This document shows, in pieces, positions 8,796 through 16,223 of a stretch of 64,000 bases of DNA. The translations under genes were made by a program, and so were the position numbers. The notes beneath the pieces were generated by a model. It saw nothing but the letters and a program-made list of their open reading frames with translations. It made no database searches and had not been told where the DNA came from. Source of the DNA: Ignavibacteriota bacterium (GTDB taxonomy: Bacteria > Bacteroidota > Ignavibacteria > Ignavibacteriales > Ignavibacteriaceae); the NCBI GenBank assembly GCA_013285425.1, contig CP053447.1:1308001-1372000 (forward strand), written 5' to 3'. Numbering within the stretch: the stretch's first letter is position 1; every line of letters starts with the position of its first letter.

Positions 8796-10778
8796 TCAAT
8801 AAATATCTATTATTTCGACCTTGCCGGTTATCAGACCAAAGTTATTTATTGCATCTTTGTTAAACTTTGCTGAAGCAATTGACCAGGCATCATCAAAATC
8901 TGTTAAACTTGTTGTTTCAACGGGTATCCAGATTTCATCATCACCCTTAGCATTTTTTCTTAAAAAATATTTTGTATCATTTGCGCCAAGCAGATATCCC
9001 TGTCCCGGACTTAATTTTGTATTTAGCAATACACTAACGTGCCTTATAGAGCCATCAGATTTATAATCTATAAGTGCAGTCTCAATTCCTATACTTTCCA
9101 GGAGGGAACTGTAACAGACGCTTAAGTCATCACAATCGCCGCCTTTTAATTCAAGTGTCTGTTGAGGGTACTGCACATATTCTTCAGTTGCTCTCGGATC
9201 GGCAATGTAAGTCAGGTTTTTAACAAAAGAATTAAAAATTATTTCCGCTTTCCGGAAGGTAAGTAATGAGCTAATAGTGGAATCTAAAAGTGTTTTATAT
9301 CCGGAAAGAATATTTTTCGAATACTTAACAGAAAAATCCAAATCATTCTTAATAAAATATCTTAAGTTAATTACTTTACCATCCCAGGCATTTATGCTAT
9401 TGATCAATAATGGTTTTTGTATCTCATCATCAATAAAATCGTTTGAAGCTGAAATTAAGAAATCAGCATAGGTTAAATCAGGATTGGTAGATCGATAATT
9501 TTCCGGAATTATCAGGTAATAATTAACATCAGCAGTATCAAAAGCATTTACCACAACAGGGGAAGAAGATAATACTTCATTGCTGAAATTGTTTATTCTT
9601 ATTGAAGGTTTAACCTCAATCTTTGTGTCTGTAAGATTAATTACCCTTGCTTTAGCAAATGGCTCATCAAGATAAAGATCCGACAGTGCCGGATAAATAC
9701 TTTTAATGATTTCAATATCAAGGAATTTTACTTTCTGCTCATTTAAGGTGTTTATTTTAAAAACAGCGTTCAATAATATTTTGTCATTACTGAATTGATT
9801 ATTTATAATGTTTGAAATCCCTTGTTCTGTAAATTCATTTAAATTATAACTCGCAGTCCGGTCGGAAAAATATTTTAGCCAAGTTAAAGCAATATCAAAA
9901 TACTTTGTGATAATTAATCCGGATAAATTAATCCCGGCAAAAAAGGGTTTTTGAATTTTATCGTGGAAGCCAGAGACAGAAAGTCCTGCATTGAATGGAC
10001 CAAAATTATGCAGGGTATTAAGACCTAATATAAAACTTGAATTAGTTTCATAAGAAAGATTAAAGTTAAATTGGTCAGCAAGATTGTAGTTTACTCCAAC
10101 TAATAATTCTTTATTATGTTTTAATCTCAGATTTTGATATTCATTCAGATCAGCGTTTTCTCTTATATTTAACAGGTTAACAGAGCAGATATTAAGGTTA
10201 ATATCTCTTGTTAAATTCCAGACGAATCCAAAATCAATTTTCCAATTACTAAAAATATTTTGTTCAGTTTCTGGAATAAAATACACAGTATCAGAAAAGA
10301 TTGTTGTAACTATATCCTTGTAAAATTCCTCTTTTAAGTATTTTATATTTAATCCGGTTGAAATCTTTTCATTTAACTTGTACGAGTATCCGGCAGAAAA
10401 TAATTCTTTATAGAAATATCTGGTTTCAAGTGTTGATTTATTATCATTTCCATAGATTACCTGCTGTTCTGATTTTATTACAAATTCCTTTTGAAATCCC
10501 GGTGAATATCTTAGCTGCAGATAGTGTCCATTAAATTTTTTGCCTGCAGAAACCTGATAAAGACTGCTGTTAAAATTATCTGATAAAACTTCACCGCCAA
10601 ATGTAAAAGAAAATACCCAGTCTTTAATGGTATTATAATTTGATGGATTAAACTCTATTGAATTGATGGATGAGAAAGACAATTCAGAAATTGAATTTAC
10701 AGGATTTAATCCCAATGCGGACTGAGAATATATTTCACTTAATGAAATCATCAGTATTGTTATTATGAATAATCTCAA
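8796..10778 (-). CDS. Outer-membrane beta-barrel fused to a transglutaminase-like domain
   Basis: A 660-residue exported protein. A signal peptide (about 1-18) is followed by roughly 320 residues of alternating strands with aromatic girdle residues and periodic K-F-N, Y-N-L and G-x-N-x turns, as in a PorV/FadL-like outer-membrane barrel. A beta-rich linker (about 350-470) precedes a transglutaminase-like domain. This shows Cys549 in GGDCDDLS, His580 in SIRHVSVL and Glu621 in WIPVETTSL, at the spacing of a Cys-His-acid triad. The ATG overlaps the stop of the upstream lipoprotein gene (ATGA), and the FecR-like gene follows 18 bases on. Transglutaminase-like domains act as proteases, amidases or cross-linkers; the substrate is unknown. 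Confidence 0.75.
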   Translation of the reverse strand: MRLFIITILMISLSEIYSQSALGLNPVNSISELSFSSINSIEFNPSNYNTIKDWVFSFTFGGEVLSDNFNSSLYQVSAGKKFNGHYLQLRYSPGFQKEFVIKSEQQVIYGNDNKSTLETRYFYKELFSAGYSYKLNEKISTGLNIKYLKEEFYKDIVTTIFSDTVYFIPETEQNIFSNWKIDFGFVWNLTRDINLNICSVNLLNIRENADLNEYQNLRLKHNKELLVGVNYNLADQFNFNLSYETNSSFILGLNTLHNFGPFNAGLSVSGFHDKIQKPFFAGINLSGLIITKYFDIALTWLKYFSDRTASYNLNEFTEQGISNIINNQFSNDKILLNAVFKINTLNEQKVKFLDIEIIKSIYPALSDLYLDEPFAKARVINLTDTKIEVKPSIRINNFSNEVLSSSPVVVNAFDTADVNYYLIIPENYRSTNPDLTYADFLISASNDFIDDEIQKPLLINSINAWDGKVINLRYFIKNDLDFSVKYSKNILSGYKTLLDSTISSLLTFRKAEIIFNSFVKNLTYIADPRATEEYVQYPQQTLELKGGDCDDLSVCYSSLLESIGIETALIDYKSDGSIRHVSVLLNTKLSPGQGYLLGANDTKYFLRKNAKGDDEIWIPVETTSLTDFDDAWSIASAKFNKDAINNFGLITGKVEIIDIY

Positions 10779-11680
10779 GGAATATCTACCAATATTGTGT
10801 GAACACTTTGAGAAGCAACATACAGCTCATTACTATTAAGATTCTTAACACCACTATACTTGCGAATCAGACTGATTGCGAATTTATTAAACTTATTTCT
10901 TGGGATATTTTTAAGTAAATAATCAGGGATGATCAGCCGGCCATCATCGTTTGTTTTTATTTTATAAAAAGGGAATGCTTTATTGTTTATCGATTTTATT
11001 CCGCCAAGAATTATATAGAAATTATTTACCGATTCACCATTCCAGTTAATTTCGATATTAAGATTATTTTGATTTCCATTATTAATAAACTTAATTGTTC
11101 CGGTAATTTCTTTTGGAGTATTAATCTCAAAACTTGAATTTTGTCCTCCGAGAAAAGCATTATAATTAAAGTTGATATTTGCATCGTACTTAAATACAAA
11201 AGGATCAAAAATCGGTCTGTTATTGAGATTAAAAAGTTCATATTTTTTTCCAAGAACTGTATCTATTAAGGTTCCTGCTTCTCGAAATCTGATTCTGTAA
11301 TCTGATAAACGTGCAACAATGTTATCAAAACGAATTATTCCCGGAATAATAGTTTCATAACCAAGAAGAATATTATTTATCGGTGAACGGAAAGGTTTTG
11401 ATTTATCAAAAATATAAACTTGAGCTGAAGAAATATTATCTGTTCTTCCATTGTTAGTAATCTTTATTCCGCTTAAGGATATTACACTTGAGTAGTTTAG
11501 GATTTCATTTGATACACCGCTGGTATCGTATCCGTTTGTATAATATTCATTTTCAATATCTTTTCCTATAATTTCTACTTCAAATGAATCGTTATCAATT
11601 AATTCAGTTGGTGCCGGTTCATCACAAGCAGTGTAAAAAAATAGCGGGATGATTAACAATGTATAAAAGTATCTTTTCAT
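10775..11680 (-). CDS. Lipoprotein of unknown function, first gene of the barrel operon
   Basis: A 301-residue lipoprotein with lipobox FYTAC and lipidated Cys19. After the tether come beta-rich segments, including a stretch on Ig-like strands (ISLSGIKITNNG, then QVYIFDKSK). No enzymatic motif is apparent. Its TGA shares the ATGA overlap with the next gene, so the two are translationally coupled and probably act in the same outer-membrane assembly. The transcript start must lie between the hairpin at 11721-11757 and the ATG, or arise by read-through. I do not recognise the family. Confidence 0.72.
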   Translation of the reverse strand: MKRYFYTLLIIPLFFYTACDEPAPTELIDNDSFEVEIIGKDIENEYYTNGYDTSGVSNEILNYSSVISLSGIKITNNGRTDNISSAQVYIFDKSKPFRSPINNILLGYETIIPGIIRFDNIVARLSDYRIRFREAGTLIDTVLGKKYELFNLNNRPIFDPFVFKYDANINFNYNAFLGGQNSSFEINTPKEITGTIKFINNGNQNNLNIEINWNGESVNNFYIILGGIKSINNKAFPFYKIKTNDDGRLIIPDYLLKNIPRNKFNKFAISLIRKYSGVKNLNSNELYVASQSVHTILVDIP

Positions 11681-11720
11681 TTGTATTTAATCTTTAAGTT
11701 CTGATAACTTTAGTAAAACT

Positions 11721-11757
11721 AAGCAAACCCAATTTCTTTTGGAAATCGGGTTTGCTT
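11721..11757 (-). terminator. Intrinsic terminator downstream of the 11775-12740 lipoprotein gene
   Basis: A long stem pairs AAGCAAACCC with GGGTTTGCTT perfectly. It continues past one mismatch with a further 5 bp around a 5-base loop. On the minus strand the stem is followed by AGTTTTAC. It lies 18 bases after the stop codon of the lipoprotein gene, separating it from the barrel operon. Confidence 0.8.
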
Positions 11758-11774
11758 TATAACTTCTAATTTAA

Positions 11775-12740
11775 TTATGGTCTAACAAAATATGGGACTC
11801 CCCAGGATTCCATTTCAACCGGTGCAGCATCATCAAAAACGACCTGTTTTGGCATCGCATTAATTACTGCATGATAAAATCCTACATACTGATGTGTTCT
11901 GTAAGTCTGTTCATAAACTTTATTGAATACACTACCATTTTGAGTTGAAGAAATTAACTCAAATTTTTTCTTAGTTCTGTGCATTCCAAGCCTATTTGCA
12001 CCGTATGTTAATGTAACGAAATCTGTATCAGCATAAGCAGAAGTTAGTTCTACTCGTAGTAATACATCTTGATTTTTAGGAATTACCGGAATATGATGCC
12101 ATCTCCACCAGAAACCCCAATGTCTTATAAGATAATAATCGTTTGGTGAATTTATTTCCAGTGTATCTCCGTTAGGTAAAAATGCTGTTAATTTTGTGAT
12201 GTTTATGTTTGAACTTTGTGTTCCGCCTTCAGGTAAAGATATAGCGGCAATTTTCCAGTTATGTAATGGACGAGGAGTATTTGCAATCTTAACAAATACA
12301 ATATTTCTTGTAACAACAGAAGTAAAAGGTTTGGTGATTAATGTATCAGGATTAGTTGCATTCGGGTCGTACGATCCTTTTATATAAAGTATTCCTTCAA
12401 AAGTATTCGTAATTAATCCATATGCTGTATCACCTGCAATATTAATATTCACATTTCGATTTACTAATCTCATTTTATGACCAACTCTGAATGGATAAAT
12501 TTCGGTATTCATTTTCTGAAGAATATCCATTTCACCACCTTCGTTATAGTTTGGCTCGAAGGAAGTTAATACTGAATCTTCTGAGACAAGTCTTTCAAGA
12601 GCTTCTTGATCAGTTGTAGGATCATCTGTAGTTTGAACTGTCATATCATCCTGGCATCCGACAAAAATAGATACCATTGCAAATACAAGTATTATCCAAA
12701 ACTTTTTGAATAATTGAGAGTTTTTATTTATGCGAATCAT
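11775..12740 (-). CDS. Lipoprotein, function unknown
   Basis: A 321-residue lipoprotein. The basic N-terminus and long hydrophobic segment end in lipobox IFVGC, with Cys29 the lipidation site. An acidic Thr/Asp-rich tether follows. The mature part is beta-rich with an unusual Trp/His cluster (HWGFWWRWHHIP, about residues 205-220) and ends in PYFVRP. An AGGAG site precedes the ATG. It stands alone: the intrinsic terminator ends it, and upstream lies a 274-base divergent region. I cannot assign a family; the W/H-rich patch could be a ligand-binding face. Confidence 0.72.
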   Translation of the reverse strand: MIRINKNSQLFKKFWIILVFAMVSIFVGCQDDMTVQTTDDPTTDQEALERLVSEDSVLTSFEPNYNEGGEMDILQKMNTEIYPFRVGHKMRLVNRNVNINIAGDTAYGLITNTFEGILYIKGSYDPNATNPDTLITKPFTSVVTRNIVFVKIANTPRPLHNWKIAAISLPEGGTQSSNINITKLTAFLPNGDTLEINSPNDYYLIRHWGFWWRWHHIPVIPKNQDVLLRVELTSAYADTDFVTLTYGANRLGMHRTKKKFELISSTQNGSVFNKVYEQTYRTHQYVGFYHAVINAMPKQVVFDDAAPVEMESWGVPYFVRP

Positions 12741-12855
12741 TTTATTCTCCTGTTTTTATTGAAAGATGTTTTGTTTTTGAAAATCACCTTTCAAAGAATT
12801 GTGCCAACTGGAAAATTGAAAATACTCTTAATAAATATGTTAAAAATAGTAGTTT

Positions 12856-12875
12856 CATGCATTTAGAAATGCATG
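12856..12875. promoter_or_regulatory. Perfect 20-bp palindrome in a divergent promoter region (candidate operator)
   Basis: Arms CATGCATTT (12856-12864) and AAATGCATG (12867-12875) flank a 2-base AG centre, giving nine perfect pairs. It sits in the 274-base gap between the divergent lipoprotein gene and the MetX-like hydrolase gene. A further GCATG follows at about 12892. With such a short spacer it suits dimeric repressor binding better than an RNA hairpin. The cognate regulator is unknown. Confidence 0.4.
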
Positions 12876-13014
12876 GAAAATTCGGTTATTTGCATGATTT
12901 ATTGAATAGGGAAGGAAATAGAGAGAACTTTTTCATAACCTTTTTGGGAATAATTATTTACTTTTACAATAATAATTGAACATCACTTTTTAAAAAATAA
13001 AAACAGTATTTACA

Positions 13015-14034
13015 ATGAGAAGAACATTTTATTTAATACTATCATTTTTACTTTCATTTCACATTTATTTAAATGCTCAGTCAATACAAAAGTTTTATCA
13101 GATAAATAATTTCAAAACAGAATCCGGCTATACTATCAATAATTGTAAAATTGGCTATAGAACTTTCGGCTCTATTAGTAAAGATTCATCCAATGTTGTT
13201 CTTTATTGCAGCTGGTTTGGAGGCAACTCAGAGGCAATTGGAATCCTGATCAATAAATATAAGTTTATTGATACGACAAAATATTTTATAATTGCAGTGG
13301 ATGCATTAGGAAATGGAGTATCATCTTCGATTTCAAACTCTGATATATCCGATTCTGTGTTTTATAGCTTATCAATTTCTGATATGGTAAATGCAAATTA
13401 CAAATTGCTTACTGAACATTTCGGATTAAATAGGATTTATGCAGCAATCGGCGGGTCGATGGGCAGCATGCAGGTTCTTCAAATGGCTGTTACATATCCT
13501 GAGTTTGCTAAAAAAATAATTGCTTATGTCGCTACACCACGATTAAGCAGTTCAGATCTTTTATGGATGGCAACTCAGCAAAATCTGATTGAGTCATCTT
13601 TAAATTGCGGAATGAGTGAAAGGGAGGTTAGCAGAATATCTGAAATACTATCTGCTAATTTTGCCAGGACTCCTGATTATGTTACTAAAGATATTGACAG
13701 GTCTGAATTTCAAAATTATCTGGATTCATTTGATAAGGAATCAAAAAAGATTTTTACATTACAAAACTATCTTACACAATTAAAAGCTATGATGAAACAT
13801 GATATTTCCAGAGATACAAATGAATCAATGACAGAAGCATCTGAAAAGATCAAAGCTAAAATGTTCATCATTGTAAGCAAATCCGATTTATTACTTAATC
13901 CTTCTGAAGCAATAAATCTTGCTAACTTAACTTCGTCAAGACTTTTAATACTAGATAATAATTGCGGACATCTCGCAGTTTCTTGTGAAATTGACAGAGT
14001 GAGGGGAGAGATTGCAAATTTCTTAGATGAATAA
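13015..14034 (+). CDS. Exported alpha/beta hydrolase of the homoserine acetyltransferase (MetX-like) fold
   Basis: A 339-residue protein with a cleavable signal peptide (about 1-22, ending LNAQS), unlike cytosolic MetX. The fold follows the MetX/hydrolase pattern: Y-R-T-F-G near the start, an oxyanion-loop region (CSWFGGNSEA), and nucleophile Ser148 in GGSMGSMQ. The acid is Asp291 in VSKSDLLL and the base His319 in NNCGHLAV. The full triad predicts an active esterase or acyltransferase, here probably periplasmic. The signal peptide and loss of canonical MetX substrate motifs argue against methionine synthesis. No clear ribosome binding site precedes the ATG. It is a single gene with a divergent lipoprotein neighbour upstream and a convergent CoA-binding protein downstream. 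Confidence 0.82.
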   Translation: MRRTFYLILSFLLSFHIYLNAQSIQKFYQINNFKTESGYTINNCKIGYRTFGSISKDSSNVVLYCSWFGGNSEAIGILINKYKFIDTTKYFIIAVDALGNGVSSSISNSDISDSVFYSLSISDMVNANYKLLTEHFGLNRIYAAIGGSMGSMQVLQMAVTYPEFAKKIIAYVATPRLSSSDLLWMATQQNLIESSLNCGMSEREVSRISEILSANFARTPDYVTKDIDRSEFQNYLDSFDKESKKIFTLQNYLTQLKAMMKHDISRDTNESMTEASEKIKAKMFIIVSKSDLLLNPSEAINLANLTSSRLLILDNNCGHLAVSCEIDRVRGEIANFLDE

Positions 14035-14119
14035 AAAATATTGGAGTTTTGATATTACGGAGCTAAAAAATTTTCAGGTTACAATATTTCACAATTCAGT
14101 TATTCTATTTTTCACAAGA

Positions 14120-14584
14120 TTAATATGTTTTTTCGGTCTGCGGATATTTTCCAGTAACTTTATCAATCCAGCGATGGAACTTGTGAATTGATTTTACTGG
14201 TTCAACAAACATTAAAATACATTTACCTGTTACAACCTGCATTCCGTTTTCTTTGCAGTATTTAATCGCATTATCTGATTCTGAACCCTGCTGCATCCAA
14301 ATGAATTTAACACCTGATTCTTTTGCCTCTTTAACAATATTTTCTGTTTCGGATGGCGGTACAACAGTAATAACTCCATCAACAACTTGATCTATTGAAG
14401 AAAGTGAGTTATAAAGTTTAACATCATTTAAAGTCCCGCCGTTCTTATTAACAGCAAAAGCATTGTAGTTATTATCTTTCAGATGTTTATAAACTGCTGC
14501 TCCGAATCCTTTCCCTTTCGACGATACTCCAACGACAGCGATATTCTTTTGTTTAGTAAATAATTCAATTATTGATAAGTCCAT
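14120..14584 (-). CDS. CoA-binding protein (YccU-like, CoA_binding_2 family)
   Basis: A 154-residue cytosolic protein of single Rossmann-like fold. It opens with a beta strand and glycine turn (NIAVVGVSSKGKGFG), then a helix carrying the K-H-L-K motif, the N-K-N-G-G strand and V-V-P-P-S-E. Next are the family's W-M-Q-Q-G-S-E-S segment and a C-terminal VTGKCILM. Length fits the small CoA-binding domain proteins such as E. coli YccU. No catalytic role is established for the family. It is monocistronic, convergent with the MetX-like gene and divergent from purF. Confidence 0.85.
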   Translation of the reverse strand: MDLSIIELFTKQKNIAVVGVSSKGKGFGAAVYKHLKDNNYNAFAVNKNGGTLNDVKLYNSLSSIDQVVDGVITVVPPSETENIVKEAKESGVKFIWMQQGSESDNAIKYCKENGMQVVTGKCILMFVEPVKSIHKFHRWIDKVTGKYPQTEKTY

Positions 14585-14741
14585 TGGAAAATTCCTTTTA
14601 TTTTCACTTTAAAATTAAAACAATTCCTTTACAAAAATTTTATTTATATTAAAAAAAATATTCATAGTAATTTCATATTTCATTAAATATATTCTATTAC
14701 TTAATTTTGGCTACAATTTTTTCATACTAAATCGGGTTAAA

Positions 14742-16223
14742 ATGGATTACATAGAAGATAAACCTATTTCTTATTGTGGTATATTCGGTATATATGGTTA
14801 CGAGGGTGCATCTGCTCAGGTATATTATGGACTGCATGCTTTGCAGCACCGGGGGCAGGAAGCCAGCGGTATTGTTACAAGGTCTTTTAATGGTGATAAT
14901 AAACCTCATTTTAATATTGTTAAAGGTGAGGGATTAGTGTCAGAAGTATTTGAAGACCTGTCATTACTTTCGGATGTTCTGATCGGCAGCTCAGCGATCG
15001 GACATAACAGATATTCTACAACCGGAACTGCTAAATCAAGAAAGAATATTCAGCCGTTTATGGTTAATTACAGAATGGGTAATCTGGCTATTGCTCATAA
15101 TGGAAATCTGACAAATGCAAAAGAGCTTCGGGAAGAATTAGTAAATGAAGGTGCGATTTTTCAAACTTCAAGCGATACGGAAGTTATTCTCCACTTAATT
15201 GCACGAAGCAGACTTGATAACCAGATCGATCAGATAATTGAAGCATTACAGCGAATTGAAGGTGCATATTGTCTGGCTATTTTAACTGATGATAAATTGA
15301 TTGCAGCAAGAGATCCGCTTGGATTCAGACCTTTGTCTATTGGAAAACTTGGTGATGCTTTTTTGGCTGCTTCTGAAACCTGTGCATTTGATATTCAGCA
15401 TGCAGATTTTATCAGAGAAGTTGAACCGGGTGAACTTATAGTTATTGATGACGAAGTTATTAAAACCAAACAAATAAAATCTTATAAAATTAATGGTAAT
15501 CCCCAGCCAAAAAAATATTGTGTTTTTGAGTATATATATTTTTCACGTCCCGATAGTTTTATCTTTGGACATAACGTTGATAAAATGCGACGAAGACTTG
15601 GAAAAGTACTTGCGAAAAATCATCCTGTTGTTGATCCCGATGGAGAAAAAGTATTTGTAATTAGTGTTCCTGATAGTTCAAACACCACCGCATTAGGATA
15701 TGCACGGGAATTAGAAAAGATGGGGATTGATTCCAGATTAGAAATTGGTTTGATCAGAAGTCATTATATCGGGAGAACTTTTATTAAACCCGGTCAATCA
15801 AACAGAGAGATGGGAGTAAGAATAAAGTTCAATATCGTCAAAGGTGTTCTCGAAGGCAGAACAATTGTTCTTGTAGATGATTCGATTGTCCGGGGTACTA
15901 CATCAAAACAGCTTGTTCATTTAATAAAAGAAGCAAAACCAAAATCAGTCCATCTCAGAATTTCATCACCACCAATAATGCATCCTTGTTTTTATGGGAT
16001 GGATTTCCCAAGCAGTGAAGAACTGATCGCTTATCAGAAAAATGGAAACATTGAAGAGATAAAAAAGTATCTTGAAGTTGATAGTCTGGAATACTTAACT
16101 ATCGATGAGATGTTGGAAGCAGTTTCCGAAGCGGGTAAAGATAATTTTTGTACTGCCTGCTTCTCAGGAAATTATCCAACGAAAATTACTACTAACTTCA
16201 AAAAGGAGATGTATGAAGTTTAA
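14742..16223 (+). CDS. purF: Amidophosphoribosyltransferase, first step of purine synthesis
   Basis: At 493 residues it matches the usual length of PurF, which makes phosphoribosylamine from PRPP and glutamine. An 11-residue propeptide precedes Cys12 (YCGIFGI), the expected N-terminal nucleophile after cleavage. The glutaminase domain carries HALQHRGQEASG and GHNRYSTTG. The PRPP-binding loop is VLVDDSIVRGTT. Cysteines in KKYCVFEY, MHPCFYGM and the FCTAC pair fit the four ligands of the [4Fe-4S] cluster of the Bacillus-type enzyme. Its last 11 bases overlap the S8 protease start, with that gene's AAGGAGA site inside the purF coding sequence. The rest of the pur pathway is not in the window. 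Confidence 0.96.
   Translation: MDYIEDKPISYCGIFGIYGYEGASAQVYYGLHALQHRGQEASGIVTRSFNGDNKPHFNIVKGEGLVSEVFEDLSLLSDVLIGSSAIGHNRYSTTGTAKSRKNIQPFMVNYRMGNLAIAHNGNLTNAKELREELVNEGAIFQTSSDTEVILHLIARSRLDNQIDQIIEALQRIEGAYCLAILTDDKLIAARDPLGFRPLSIGKLGDAFLAASETCAFDIQHADFIREVEPGELIVIDDEVIKTKQIKSYKINGNPQPKKYCVFEYIYFSRPDSFIFGHNVDKMRRRLGKVLAKNHPVVDPDGEKVFVISVPDSSNTTALGYARELEKMGIDSRLEIGLIRSHYIGRTFIKPGQSNREMGVRIKFNIVKGVLEGRTIVLVDDSIVRGTTSKQLVHLIKEAKPKSVHLRISSPPIMHPCFYGMDFPSSEELIAYQKNGNIEEIKKYLEVDSLEYLTIDEMLEAVSEAGKDNFCTACFSGNYPTKITTNFKKEMYEV

Noticed and set aside
14707..14723. TTGGC followed by TTTT before purF as a sigma-54 site
   Set aside because: The -12 half lacks TTGC entirely, and housekeeping purF is not an expected target.
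16105..16212. In-frame upstream extension of the S8 protease reading frame
   Set aside because: It lies inside purF, encodes a basic segment unlike a signal peptide, and the AAGGAGA-preceded ATG at 16213 opens a proper signal peptide.
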